Source of the DNA: an uncultured SAR86 cluster bacterium
GTDB taxonomy: Bacteria > Pseudomonadota > Gammaproteobacteria > Magnimaribacterales > D2472
DNA length: 60,546 nucleotides
Direction: 5' to 3'
Assembly (NCBI GenBank): GCA_902595065.1
Contig: CACJOM010000002.1
Location: forward strand, 1-60,546
Every line of letters starts with the position of its first letter. The stretch's first letter is position 1. The notes below the pieces were generated by a model. That model was not told the origin of the DNA. It worked only from the letters and a program-made list of their open reading frames with translations, and ran no database searches. The position numbers and the translations under genes are program-made. Positions 25,834 to 35,033 of the stretch are shown piece after piece.

Positions 25834-26943
25834 TTAGAACTCAATTACTGAGCGAATGCTTTTTCCTTGATGCATAAGATCAAATGCTTTATTGATATCT
25901 TCTAAGGGCATTTTATGAGTAATTAGATCATCAATGTTAATCTTTCCATCCATATACCAATCAACTATTCTTGGAACGTCTGTTCGCCCACTTGCCCCTC
26001 CAAATGCTGTTCCTCTCCATGAGCGGCCCGTAATAAGTTGAAATGGTCTTGTTGAAATTTCTTGACCAGCACCTGCCACTCCAATAATACAACTTTCTCC
26101 CCAACCTTTATGGCAGCACTCAAGTGCTTGACGCATCACATCAACGTTGCCGATACATTCAAAACTATAATCTACTCCCCCACCTGTCATCTCAATAATA
26201 TGATCAACAACATTATCGATATTATTTGGATTGATAAAATCAGTCATGCCAAATTTGGTCGCGATAGAGGCTCGAGAATCATTCAAATCTATTCCAATTA
26301 TTCTCGATGCACCAACCATCTTTGCGCCTTGAATAACGTTTAGACCTATGCCCCCCAATCCAAATATTGCAACTGTGGACCCAGCCTCAACATCCATAGT
26401 AAAAGCTACAGCTCCTATTCCTGTAGTGACTCCACAACCGATATAACAAATCTTGTCAAATGGAGCATCCTTTCTAACTTTTGCTAGTGAAATTTCAGGG
26501 AGGACAGAGTAATTAGAAAATGTTGAGCATCCCATATAGTGGAGAATAGGCTTGCCATCAAATGAAAATCTGCTTGTGCCATCAGGCATAATGCCTTTGC
26601 CTTGTGTTTCTCTTACCGCCTGACATAAATTAGTCTTTGGATGAAGGCAAAACTCACATTCGCCACATTCAGCAGTATAAAGAGGTATCACATGATCTCC
26701 AGGCTGTACACTTTTTACACCTTTTCCAACCTCAACCACTATGCCAGCACCCTCATGACCTAAGATTGCAGGAAAAGCTCCTTCAGGATCTTCTCCTGAT
26801 AAAGTAAAGGCATCTGTATGACATACCCCAGTTGCTTTCATTTCAACTAAAACTTCTCCAGCTTTAGGACCTTCGAGATCAACTTCAACAATCTCTAAAG
26901 GTTTGCCAGCTTCAAAGGCAACTGCTGCTTTGGTTTTAATCAA
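25834..26943 (-). CDS. frmA: S-(hydroxymethyl)glutathione dehydrogenase (class III alcohol dehydrogenase)
   Basis: A 369-residue zinc alcohol dehydrogenase. It has catalytic-zinc residues Cys41 (GVCHTDA) and His63-Glu64 (GHEGAG), and structural-zinc cysteines 93, 96, 99 and 107 (CGECEFC). A Rossmann motif [13 protein letters not shown] is also present. It oxidises S-hydroxymethylglutathione, formed from formaldehyde and glutathione, to S-formylglutathione with NAD. In this island it would detoxify formaldehyde escaping from N-demethylation. The start is TTG at 26943, with a stop just upstream in frame. It is the third gene of the fhs-fdh-frmA unit. No frmB (S-formylglutathione hydrolase) is in the window. 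Confidence 0.93.
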   Translation of the reverse strand: MIKTKAAVAFEAGKPLEIVEVDLEGPKAGEVLVEMKATGVCHTDAFTLSGEDPEGAFPAILGHEGAGIVVEVGKGVKSVQPGDHVIPLYTAECGECEFCLHPKTNLCQAVRETQGKGIMPDGTSRFSFDGKPILHYMGCSTFSNYSVLPEISLAKVRKDAPFDKICYIGCGVTTGIGAVAFTMDVEAGSTVAIFGLGGIGLNVIQGAKMVGASRIIGIDLNDSRASIATKFGMTDFINPNNIDNVVDHIIEMTGGGVDYSFECIGNVDVMRQALECCHKGWGESCIIGVAGAGQEISTRPFQLITGRSWRGTAFGGASGRTDVPRIVDWYMDGKINIDDLITHKMPLEDINKAFDLMHQGKSIRSVIEF

Positions 26944-26980
26944 TCTTTATCTCTCATCAAAATAAAAAATCTAGTTTTAT

Positions 26981-28177
26981 CTATTTTTTAAACTTTGCCG
27001 CTTCTTCAGAACCGCCTGTAGAAGTTCCTTTAGTGTAAGAGTGTGCACCCATGCCAGCAAGATCACCATCTTGAACAATCAAATATGGATTTCTTATCTC
27101 TTCACCATCAAAGAAACACTCCAAAATTTCTCTCACACCATCTGCATATCTTGTTTGTGCCGATAAAGAGGTTCCTGAGGTATGCGGAGTCATGCCATGA
27201 TGTGGCATTGTTCGCCAGACATGATCATTAGGAGCTGGTTGAGGGAACCAAACATCTCCAGCATATCCACTTAACTGACCTGACTCTAAGGCTCTAACAA
27301 TAGCATCCTTATCACAAATTTTTCCTCTGGCGGTATTAATGATATATGCACCAGGTTTACATTTAGCAATCAACTCATCGTTAAATAAATGCTCTGTTTC
27401 TGGATGCAAAGGACAACTAATATTTATTACATCACAAGCAGCAACCAAGGACTCAACAGAGTCATGGTAAGTTAAATTCAATTCTTCTTCTTTGTCAGAG
27501 CTTAATCTGTGCTTATCAAAGTAATGTAGATGAACATCAAATGGATGCATTTTTCTCAGCATGTCATAACCAATTCGACCAGCTGCAATTGTGCCTATAT
27601 GCATGCCCTCTACATCATAAGATCGTTGAACGGCATCAGCAATGTGCCAACCACCTTCATTCACAATCCTATGTTGATTGTGATAATCCCTAACCAAAGC
27701 AAGGATCATCATAACGATATGCTCAGCAACTGACCTTGAATTACAATAGGTAACTTCAACAACATCAACCTTATGATCCATGGCTGCTTGTAAATCTACA
27801 TGATCAGAGCCAATACCAGCTGTAATAGCCATCTTCAAGTTTGGAGCACTCTCCATTCTTTTTCTTGTCAGATAGTAAGGCCAAAAAGGCTGAGAAATAA
27901 CAATATCAGCATCAACCAATTCTTTATCAGCAGTACAGCCATCAGCGTCCTTATCTGATGTGACCACCAATGAATGACCCCTGTCTTCTAAAAACTTTCT
28001 TAAACCCAGCTCTCCAGAGACGCAGCCAAGTAACTCACCAGGAGTAAAATCTCTTCCTTTTGGACTCGGTAGAGTCATACCATCGGGATATTTTTCTAAT
28101 TTAGGTAGCTCCTTACGGGGGTAACTTGAGGGCATCCCGTCCTTTGGGTCATCGTATAAAACACATAATATTTTCAT
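26981..28177 (-). CDS. fdh: NAD-dependent formate dehydrogenase (D-2-hydroxyacid dehydrogenase family)
   Basis: A 398-residue single-subunit, metal-free formate dehydrogenase, very close in length and pattern to the enzyme of methylotrophic Pseudomonas. Residue numbers even coincide: Asn146, AAGRIG around 198-203, the NAD-selective Asp221 after HLHYF, catalytic Arg284 (NTARGK), Gln313 and His332 (TPHTSGT). It oxidises formate to CO2 with NAD, yielding NADH. A GGAGG ribosome binding site precedes the ATG. It is downstream of fhs by 20 nt and upstream of frmA by 37 nt. It forms the last step of one-carbon dissimilation in the island. Confidence 0.96.
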   Translation of the reverse strand: MKILCVLYDDPKDGMPSSYPRKELPKLEKYPDGMTLPSPKGRDFTPGELLGCVSGELGLRKFLEDRGHSLVVTSDKDADGCTADKELVDADIVISQPFWPYYLTRKRMESAPNLKMAITAGIGSDHVDLQAAMDHKVDVVEVTYCNSRSVAEHIVMMILALVRDYHNQHRIVNEGGWHIADAVQRSYDVEGMHIGTIAAGRIGYDMLRKMHPFDVHLHYFDKHRLSSDKEEELNLTYHDSVESLVAACDVINISCPLHPETEHLFNDELIAKCKPGAYIINTARGKICDKDAIVRALESGQLSGYAGDVWFPQPAPNDHVWRTMPHHGMTPHTSGTSLSAQTRYADGVREILECFFDGEEIRNPYLIVQDGDLAGMGAHSYTKGTSTGGSEEAAKFKK

Positions 28178-28197
28178 TTTCTTTCCTCCAAAAAATT

Positions 28198-29871
28198 TTA
28201 AAACAATCCTTGTATTAATCCCTGGTCATCAACATCAATATTTTCTGCTGCTGGTATTCTTGGCAAACCTGGCATAGTCATAATGTCGCCACAAACAACA
28301 ACAATGAATTCTGCGCCTGCAGATAGTCGAACTTCTTTAATTGGAACATCATGACCTGATGGAGCACCCATAAGCAAAGGATCAGTTGAAAAACTATATT
28401 GGGTCTTAGCCATACAGATAGGATAATCTCCAAACCCATCATCCTCAAACTTTTGGAATTGATTGCGAACTTTCTTATCAGCAATAATTTCTGAAGCTCC
28501 GTAAATATTTTGAGCTATATATTGAGTCTTGTCCCAAAGAGACATTTTATTGTCATACAAGGTTTTAAATTTAGCAGCATTTGAATCAACAATTTTTATC
28601 ACTTCTTCGGCTAAAGCTGCAGCACCCTCGCCACCCTTTTCCCAATGAGAAGAAATTTTGCACTCAACTCCTATCTTTTTACAGTAATCAACAATTGCTG
28701 CATGCTCATTTTCAGTGTCATTAATGAAATCATTTATAGCCACTACAACAGGAACGCCAAATTTCCCAATATTTTCAATGTGCCTTCCAAGATTTTTGCA
28801 GCCCTTAGTAACTGCATCAACATTCTCTTGAGCTAAATCATCTTTTTTAATACCGCCATGCATTTTCAAAGCTTTAGTTGTTGCAACAAGCACAACAGCA
28901 TCAGGCGATAAACCAGATTTTCTACATTTAATATCAAAAAATTTCTCAGCTCCAAGATCTGCCCCAAATCCAGCCTCAGTTACAACATAATCTGCTAGCT
29001 TTAAGGCTGTTTTAGTTGCAATCACAGAGTTGCAGCCATGTGCAATATTTGCGAATGGACCGCCGTGAATGAATGCAGGATTATTCTCAAGAGTTTGGAC
29101 TAGATTTGGCTGAAATGCATCTTGTAATAATGCGGTTATGGCTCCATCAGCCTTCAATTGCTTTGCTCGAACTGGCTCATTTGATCTTGTATAGCCTATG
29201 ACTATATTGCCTATTCTTTTCTTTAAATCATCAAGATCTGATGCTAAACAAAATACTGCCATAATTTCTGAGGCAACAGTTATATCAAAACCACTTTGTC
29301 TTGGAATGCCGTTAGTAGTTCCACCAAGACCACATGTGATATCTCTAAGCGATCTATCATTCATATCAACCACACGCTTCCATGTAATTCTGCGTGGATC
29401 AATATTGAGCTCGTTGTCCCAGTGAATATGATTATCAATAATAGCAGACAGAAGATTATGCGCTGCACCAATAGCATGAAAGTCGCCTGTGAAATGCAGA
29501 TTAATATCTGTCATAGGGATAACTTGTGCAAACCCTCCGCCAGCAGCGCCCCCTTTCATTCCAAAGCAAGGACCCAAACTCGGCTCCCTTAGACAAATCA
29601 TTGCTTTTTTTCCAACGTGACACAGTCCATCTACCAAGCCCACGCTAGTGGTAGTTTTACCCTCGCCTGCTGGAGTTGGGGATATGGCAGTAACTAAGAT
29701 TAATTTTCCATCTTTACCAGATTCTAATTTTTCTGGAATAATCGAAAGATTTATCTTTGCCTTAAATTTACCGTATTGTTCTAGATAATCATCTTCAATA
29801 CCTAATTTAGCAGCAATAGTTTCGATTGCTTGAATTTCAGCCTCTCTGGCAATGTCTATATCTGTTTTCAC
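28198..29871 (-). CDS. fhs: Formate-tetrahydrofolate ligase
   Basis: A 557-residue formyltetrahydrofolate synthetase with the P-loop [10 protein letters not shown] (66-75) and the family segments [20 protein letters not shown] and [14 protein letters not shown]. It interconverts formate, ATP and THF with 10-formyl-THF; in methyl dissimilation it runs towards formate and ATP. The start is GTG at 29871 with GGAGGG about 13 nt upstream. First gene of the fhs-fdh-frmA unit. No folD lies in the window, so the methylene-to-formyl step must be encoded elsewhere. Confidence 0.96.
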   Translation of the reverse strand: MKTDIDIAREAEIQAIETIAAKLGIEDDYLEQYGKFKAKINLSIIPEKLESGKDGKLILVTAISPTPAGEGKTTTSVGLVDGLCHVGKKAMICLREPSLGPCFGMKGGAAGGGFAQVIPMTDINLHFTGDFHAIGAAHNLLSAIIDNHIHWDNELNIDPRRITWKRVVDMNDRSLRDITCGLGGTTNGIPRQSGFDITVASEIMAVFCLASDLDDLKKRIGNIVIGYTRSNEPVRAKQLKADGAITALLQDAFQPNLVQTLENNPAFIHGGPFANIAHGCNSVIATKTALKLADYVVTEAGFGADLGAEKFFDIKCRKSGLSPDAVVLVATTKALKMHGGIKKDDLAQENVDAVTKGCKNLGRHIENIGKFGVPVVVAINDFINDTENEHAAIVDYCKKIGVECKISSHWEKGGEGAAALAEEVIKIVDSNAAKFKTLYDNKMSLWDKTQYIAQNIYGASEIIADKKVRNQFQKFEDDGFGDYPICMAKTQYSFSTDPLLMGAPSGHDVPIKEVRLSAGAEFIVVVCGDIMTMPGLPRIPAAENIDVDDQGLIQGLF

Positions 29872-29913
29872 GATAAAATATCATCCCTCCGTACCATCAA
29901 ACCGATGCAAAAA

Positions 29914-29942
29914 ATAATATTTGACACTCAATGGTTACACAA
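29914..29942 (-). promoter_or_regulatory. Candidate promoter of fhs-fdh-frmA
   Basis: On the minus strand TTGTGT (29942-29937) and TATTAT (29919-29914) are 17 bp apart, about 40 nt before the GTG start. The -10 matches 5 of 6 consensus bases; the -35 matches only half. Confidence 0.33.
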
Positions 29943-30072
29943 AAAACCTTTCTATGCACTTGTTGTTTTACATAAATTTAAAAGTACAAAAATGATTGCT
30001 AGATAACCATTCCTAACATCTCAAAGCAAATTTATAAATGTATGAATTTTTATGCTAAATTCTTAATTATCT

Positions 30073-31326
30073 ATGAGCTTTTTTCAAAACCTAATTTCAT
30101 CAATCAAAGAACGATCTTTATTAAAAAGCAGTTATTTTCGTTCCAAAGATTTCGGTATTCTTCATGACGATATAGATAAAGCTCTGGAGTCTGTGATGTC
30201 AAAAAGTGGAGAAATCTCTTCATTGGTTTTTGCAGAACATCTCTCAAGATTAATAGAAAACCTTGATGATAATAAGTTTATAGAGTTTTTTGAGAGTCTT
30301 CATTCAAACTATGACATAGACATTGAAGCTTTATCCCAGGCATCAAATCAATATTCTGAGATCAAAACTCAAGAAAACCTAGAGTTAATTTTTCAAGCCT
30401 CTGAGCCGCGATGGGTTGAACTTTTTAAAAGGTTAAATACGATTTCAGAAGGGACTCTAAGATTGGTTCGGCTGAGAGAAAGGATTAGATCATTAAAGCA
30501 AGAAAGTCCAAGTCTTGAATTCTTTGATAGAAGTCTTTTAAAGTTATTCAAACATTGGTTTAACCCTTCGTTTTTGGTATTGGAAAGCATAGATTGGTCC
30601 ACACCTGCCAATATATTAGAAAAAATTATTGCCTATGAAGCTGTTCATGAAATTAATTCATGGGATGATCTTAGAGCAAGACTGGCCCCAGATGACAGAA
30701 GATGTTTTGCTTTTTTTCATCCCTTAATGCCAAATGAACCCCTGATTTTTGTTGAAGTTGCTCTCAGTAACAAGATTCCAAATGCCATCAATGAAATTAT
30801 TGCACTTGATAGGAGTGTAACTCTTGATTTAGATATTAATACAGCTGTGTTCTACTCTATTTCAAATTGTCAGGAAGGCCTCTCTGGTATTTCATTTGGT
30901 AATTTTTTAATTAAGCAAGTTGCGCATAAGCTCAAGCAAGAAAATGATAAATTGGAAAAATTTGTAACCCTCTCCCCTGCACCTGGCTTTGTGCGATGGC
31001 TTAATGATAAATCTATTGATGAGGGTGAAAATGAGGAAATCCTGCTTAAGCAAGCTCTAATATATCTTACCTCTTCTGATCGGAAGGATGAACTGCCTAA
31101 CGATCCTGTAGCAAAATTCCACCTAGGCAACGGAGCCATTTTAGAAAGAATAAATTTAAATGCTGATCTTTCCTCCAAGGGACTAAATCAGTCAAAAGGT
31201 GTGATGGTCAACTATCTGTATAACCTAGAAACATTAGAAGAGAATCATGAATTATTTTTTAAAACAAAAGAAGTAAAGCAGTCAGATGCAATTAAGAGTT
31301 TAAGAAAAAAACTTCAAATTCAATAA
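30073..31326 (+). CDS. Malonyl-CoA decarboxylase
   Basis: A 417-residue protein with the two-part MCD layout: an N-terminal helical domain and a C-terminal GNAT-like catalytic domain. The catalytic Ser301 (TLSPAPGF) and His350 (KFHLGNGAILERIN) match the Ser/His pair of the family, and MPNEPLIFVEVALSNKIP is a family signature. It converts malonyl-CoA to acetyl-CoA and CO2. The gene is divergent from fhs across a 201-bp spacer and has no operon partner here, so its substrate source (for example malonate or odd-chain products) is unclear. Confidence 0.92.
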   Translation: MSFFQNLISSIKERSLLKSSYFRSKDFGILHDDIDKALESVMSKSGEISSLVFAEHLSRLIENLDDNKFIEFFESLHSNYDIDIEALSQASNQYSEIKTQENLELIFQASEPRWVELFKRLNTISEGTLRLVRLRERIRSLKQESPSLEFFDRSLLKLFKHWFNPSFLVLESIDWSTPANILEKIIAYEAVHEINSWDDLRARLAPDDRRCFAFFHPLMPNEPLIFVEVALSNKIPNAINEIIALDRSVTLDLDINTAVFYSISNCQEGLSGISFGNFLIKQVAHKLKQENDKLEKFVTLSPAPGFVRWLNDKSIDEGENEEILLKQALIYLTSSDRKDELPNDPVAKFHLGNGAILERINLNADLSSKGLNQSKGVMVNYLYNLETLEENHELFFKTKEVKQSDAIKSLRKKLQIQ

Positions 31327-31339
31327 TCAGAACAGTTAT

Positions 31340-31822
31340 TTAATCTCTATTTTCTCTGCGCCAAGTTTCAGGCTCTTGAAATTCTCCGCCCCACATGCCA
31401 GCTTTAGCTTTCTTTGCAAAATTTTGCTCTTGTTCGTACCTGTCTGAGTATTTCAAATAAGCTACTGCCATGCCAGATTTCACCATTTCAGCCTGCAGGT
31501 CCATTTCACCTACATAACAGATCCCCAAAGTTCTTCCATACCTATCCTGACCTTCATCAGAACATCTGACTGTTTGATCATTAATTAACTCTTTAAGTTT
31601 TTTAGTAGCTGCTTTTCCACACTCCCATTCTTGCCCACTGTCATTTTTGCAAGTTTGGGTTTTGCCAAAAAAATAGCTTTCAGGGGCATCACTTCCAGTG
31701 AATCTAATTCTAATATCGTTAATAACGATAGTATCTCCATCAGTAATTTTAGCTTTACCGATTATCTCAGCAGAACAATTTATGCCAAAAAGAATAGCTA
31801 TTGTTAGTATTAAATATTTCAT
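31340..31822 (-). CDS. Secreted thermonuclease (staphylococcal nuclease fold)
   Basis: A 160-residue protein with a signal peptide (1-18) and an SNase domain: TDGDTIVINDIRIRFTGSDAPE (residues 27-48) and DRYGRTLG, which supply the calcium-binding Asp and the catalytic Arg/Glu residues. Extra cysteines (TCKNDSGQEWEC) fit a periplasmic protein with disulfides. It would degrade extracellular nucleic acids, giving phosphate and nucleosides. A good AGGAGC-like site precedes the ATG. It converges on the malonyl-CoA decarboxylase gene. Confidence 0.88.
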   Translation of the reverse strand: MKYLILTIAILFGINCSAEIIGKAKITDGDTIVINDIRIRFTGSDAPESYFFGKTQTCKNDSGQEWECGKAATKKLKELINDQTVRCSDEGQDRYGRTLGICYVGEMDLQAEMVKSGMAVAYLKYSDRYEQEQNFAKKAKAGMWGGEFQEPETWRRENRD

Positions 31823-31879
31823 GAGGATGCTCCTTTGTTTAAATTTTAGACATGCACTAATTTAAGATTTCGGCTTTAA

Positions 31880-32218
31880 TTAAAGAGCCCAAATTTCCTC
31901 AACTTTACCACTACCGTCTGTCTTAAATACTTCAACGACATCCAACATGCCGCCGTCTTTGTCTGAAATTTTTAGATAGCATGTGACGTAAGTACCAAAC
32001 TCAACGATATCAACTAACTCTTGTTGTGCTCCTATTTCAGTTAACCATCCAAATATGACTTTTTCATTTTCAACTGGGCCTACAGTATTGAAACCCATTG
32101 ATGGTACATGCATCTTATAATCATCGGTGCATGGCACTTTTGACCACTCAGCGTAACCTCCATCTGCATGCAGTTTGTAGTATCTAATCGCTTCACCAAT
32201 CTCTGACATATTAGACAT
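31880..32218 (-). CDS. SnoaL/NTF2-like small protein
   Basis: A 112-residue cytoplasmic protein with the NTF2-like order: a helix (EIGEAIRYYKLHADGG), KVPCTDDYKMHVPSMG, then strands TYVTCYLKI and DVVEVFKTDGSGKVEEIWAL. GGAGT precedes the ATG at 32218; a second Met lies three codons in. Function unknown. It follows the thermonuclease gene's control region and is probably separately transcribed. Confidence 0.65.
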   Translation of the reverse strand: MSNMSEIGEAIRYYKLHADGGYAEWSKVPCTDDYKMHVPSMGFNTVGPVENEKVIFGWLTEIGAQQELVDIVEFGTYVTCYLKISDKDGGMLDVVEVFKTDGSGKVEEIWAL

Positions 32219-32641
32219 AAATTACTCCTAGTTTTAACTTATAAAATGTGTTTAAAAGATACTTTAACATTTTCAATGAATTAGTAGTGATCGCTAATTC
32301 TTCATTGAAGTAAAAATTATATTTTTGGCATAAAAATTGCATTTAAGCTCAATATTTATGGTAAAAAATGTTTGATTATATAAATAAGTTAGTTTTCTTT
32401 TGTTCTGAGTATCCAGGTTGGTCGCTAGCCTTTTTTGTTTGTGGCTTTTTTATGGGAGAAGTATATTTTTAGCCTGGCTTTCATACAAAAATACAAAGCC
32501 TTCTCCAGCAACCTAATCTTTTAATATCTTTATTTAAAAGAAGACTAGTGCTTGCCTCTTTTATGCCGCCAACGTTTTTTACATTAACATAACCAATACT
32601 TTTCATTGCTATAAATATACAATAATTTAAAAAACTCAATA
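32219..32641. other. 423-bp intergenic region
   Basis: The divergent gap between the NTF2-like gene and the SDR gene. It is AT-rich. It contains one weak small-ORF candidate (listed separately) and an imperfect inverted repeat around 32454-32515 (GGAGAAG paired with CTTCTCC). That repeat has no T-run, so it does not read as a terminator. I see no tRNA or known riboswitch. Confidence 0.5.
32368..32472 (+). CDS. Possible 34-residue membrane peptide
   Basis: An ATG-started frame of 34 codons whose product has one hydrophobic stretch (WSLAFFVCGFFMG) and ends GEVYF. It has no clear ribosome binding site and could be chance in AT-rich DNA. It is listed because it is the only coherent frame in a 423-bp gap. 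Confidence 0.2.
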   Translation: MFDYINKLVFFCSEYPGWSLAFFVCGFFMGEVYF

Positions 32642-33541
32642 ATGAAAAGTTTTAAAGAAAAAGTAGCTGTAATTACTGGAGCAGGATCTGGCATGGGAAG
32701 ATACCTAGCAGTGCTTCTTGCAAAAGATGGGGCTGATGTCTGTGTCTGCGATGTAAATGAGGAAACGTTGAATGAAACAGTAGCTATGCTTAGAAAGTAT
32801 AATGTTTCAGTTTCATCTCATCTGTTAGATGTTTCCGACAAAGCATCAATAGAAGCATTGCCGCAAAAAGTCATAGATCAGCATGGAAAAGTAGACTTAG
32901 TTTTTAATAATGCAGGTGTTACAACAGGCGCTCATTTTAAAGACATGGACGAAGAGAATTGGGACTGGGTCATGGGTATTAACTTCGATGGAGTTGTTAA
33001 TAGCACAAGAGCTTTTATACCTCATCTAATAAATAATTCTGAAGCAGCTATTGTGAATACCTCATCAATATTTGGCATGGTGGCTGTGCCTGGACAAACT
33101 GTCTATCATGCTACAAAGTTTGCCGTTAGAGGTTTCACAGAAAGTCTTGCGCTAGAAATGAAACAGACAAATCCCAATTTGCAAATACACTGCGTGCACC
33201 CGGGACACATTGGAACTAATATTGCTGCAACTGCCAGAATGAGTGATGAAGATTTTGAGAAGTCTCAATCAAGATCATCTATTTTCAATAAGAATGCCCC
33301 TAAGTCGCAGCAAGAAATGGGAGAACTATTTAGAGAGGGAGGCATGCATCCTAGTAAGGCTGCTCAAATCATTCTTAATGGAGTGAAAAAGAATAAGAGT
33401 AGAATTTTTATTGGCTTAGATGCAAAACTGCTAGATCTTTCTCAAAGATTATTCCCTAAGCATTATCACAAAACATGGCTGTTCTTTATTCCTTTATTAA
33501 CAATGTTCAGAGATAAGAAACCTCTAAAATCAATTAGGTAA
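32642..33541 (+). CDS. Short-chain dehydrogenase/reductase
   Basis: A 299-residue classical SDR with the cofactor loop TGAGSGMGR (residues 13-21), NNAG in the VFNNAGVTTG segment, and the active-site YHATK preceded by a Ser in VNTSSIFG. It uses NAD(P)H on an unknown alcohol or ketone; the Asp in VCDVNEE after strand 2 favours NAD. The C-terminal KHYHKTWLFFIPLL is hydrophobic, suggesting a membrane-associated substrate. It is followed after 8 nt by the PhoPQ-related hydrolase gene, so the two are likely one operon. Confidence 0.87.
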   Translation: MKSFKEKVAVITGAGSGMGRYLAVLLAKDGADVCVCDVNEETLNETVAMLRKYNVSVSSHLLDVSDKASIEALPQKVIDQHGKVDLVFNNAGVTTGAHFKDMDEENWDWVMGINFDGVVNSTRAFIPHLINNSEAAIVNTSSIFGMVAVPGQTVYHATKFAVRGFTESLALEMKQTNPNLQIHCVHPGHIGTNIAATARMSDEDFEKSQSRSSIFNKNAPKSQQEMGELFREGGMHPSKAAQIILNGVKKNKSRIFIGLDAKLLDLSQRLFPKHYHKTWLFFIPLLTMFRDKKPLKSIR

Positions 33542-33549
33542 ATTTTTAT

Positions 33550-34941
33550 ATGCTTAATAAATTTTTATATAGTTTAATTTTTTTAACCGCCCTACCCGCT
33601 GACGCAGGACCAAGGTCTGAGTTTGATCAAACGAGGTTAGATAAATACGCTCATCAAGTGGATCAGTCATTTGGTTATGAGATAGAAGAAACTGAGGAAT
33701 ATGAAAATTATTTTGTACACAACATTAAAATGATTTCTCAAACGTACCTTACTTCTCAAGAAGTTAATCGCCCCTCATGGGCTCATTGGCTAAAAGTCAT
33801 TGAACCCAAGGAACTTAAAGTCAATTCATCTCTGCTTGTTATTGGAGCAGGTGATACAGATGATCCTCCACCAATTTCTTCTAGTCAGTTAATAGAGCTG
33901 GCGCTAATATCTGGTTCAATTGTGAGCGAATTAAGTGCTGTTCCAAATCAGCCATTAACATTTAATGACGAAAATTTTGAAAGAACAGAAGATGGAATTA
34001 TTGCCTATACATGGAAAAAGTTTTTTTTAACGGGTGATCCAAAATGGCCAGCAAGAATGCCAATGACCAAAAGTGCTGTAGCTGCAATGGATGTGATTCA
34101 GGATATTTTTAATGAATCCCAAGTACAAGAATTTGTTATTACCGGTGCCTCTAAAAGAGGCTGGGCAACTTGGACTGCTGCTGCTGTAGATAACAGAGTA
34201 AAAGCAATTATGCCTCTGGTAATTGATCTACTAAACATCAAGCCCTCTTTTGAGCATCATTGGGAGGTTTATGGATTTTGGGCGCCAGCAATTCAAGACT
34301 ATGTAGATCTTAAGGTGATGGATTGGTGGGGATCGCCTGAAGCCGAGGAGTTATTTAAATTAGTTGACCCCTTTAGTTACAAAAATAGATATGAGATTCC
34401 TAAATACATTATAAATGCTGCTGGAGACGAATTTTTTATCCCAACTTCATCGCAATTTTATTACGATGAGCTTCCAGGAGAAAAACATCTTCGATATGTT
34501 CCAAATGTCGGTCACGGATTAAATGGAACCTATATCTTAGAGCCCCTTTTTTCTTTCTACCTAAGCATAATTAATAATCATCCAAGACCAAGCTATAAAT
34601 GGGAATTTCTCAGTGATGGTCAAATTAAATTTGAATCAGAAACTGTTCCTGATGATGTCAAGATTTGGTGGGCTGATAATGAAAATGCTAGAGATTTCAG
34701 GATAGATCAAATCGGGAAAACATGGCAAGCCAAATCAATAACACCAAGTTCTGATGGAAGTTATGTTTCTGCAGTTAAAAGACCTAAAATTGGTTGGAGA
34801 GCATATTTCATAGAAGCAACTTACTCACGGTCTAGTCAATTACCTATGATAGTCACCAGCGGAGTTAGGGTTGCCCCAGATTCACTTCCTTATGCATATA
34901 AACTCCCGACTAGTCCAAAAGGTTTTTTAACTCAGCAATGA
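33550..34941 (+). CDS. PhoPQ-activated pathogenicity-related (PqaA-like) alpha/beta hydrolase
   Basis: A 463-residue secreted protein with a signal peptide (1-19, ending DAG). The PhoPQ_related hydrolase domain has the nucleophile elbow GASKRGW (Ser201), an acid in AAGDEFF and a His in VGHGLNG. Family hallmarks PSWAHWLKVIEP and TGDPKWPARMPM are visible. Family members are predicted esterases or peptidases of unknown substrate; the name comes from Salmonella PqaA and does not imply virulence here. Co-transcription with the SDR is likely. A GC-rich hairpin without a T-run follows the gene. Confidence 0.85.
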   Translation: MLNKFLYSLIFLTALPADAGPRSEFDQTRLDKYAHQVDQSFGYEIEETEEYENYFVHNIKMISQTYLTSQEVNRPSWAHWLKVIEPKELKVNSSLLVIGAGDTDDPPPISSSQLIELALISGSIVSELSAVPNQPLTFNDENFERTEDGIIAYTWKKFFLTGDPKWPARMPMTKSAVAAMDVIQDIFNESQVQEFVITGASKRGWATWTAAAVDNRVKAIMPLVIDLLNIKPSFEHHWEVYGFWAPAIQDYVDLKVMDWWGSPEAEELFKLVDPFSYKNRYEIPKYIINAAGDEFFIPTSSQFYYDELPGEKHLRYVPNVGHGLNGTYILEPLFSFYLSIINNHPRPSYKWEFLSDGQIKFESETVPDDVKIWWADNENARDFRIDQIGKTWQAKSITPSSDGSYVSAVKRPKIGWRAYFIEATYSRSSQLPMIVTSGVRVAPDSLPYAYKLPTSPKGFLTQQ

Positions 34942-34947
34942 AGTGAT

Positions 34948-34973
34948 GAGGGGCTCTAATTAAAGAGCTCCTC
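34948..34973. terminator. Hairpin after the PqaA-like gene
   Basis: GAGGGGCTCT and AGAGCTCCTC form a 10-bp stem with one G-T pair around AATTAA. There is no T-run, so it may be a poor terminator or a 3'-end stabiliser. Confidence 0.4.
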
Positions 34974-35033
34974 AAGGTACATACTTCATAGAGGAAAAAT
35001 TTTTTTTAAATCAAAGAGCTGGTTTTAAAAAAA

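Noticed and set aside
25834..29871. Methanol-type methylotrophy locus
   Set aside because: frmA, fdh and fhs suggest methylotrophy, but no methanol or methylamine dehydrogenase, PQQ synthesis or assimilation cycle gene is in the window. Methyl groups from N- or S-methyl compounds explain the genes.
32454..32515. Imperfect inverted repeat as a terminator or small RNA
   Set aside because: The pairing GGAGAAG/CTTCTCC is interrupted and not followed by a T-run, and the neighbouring genes are divergent, so no transcript is expected to end there.
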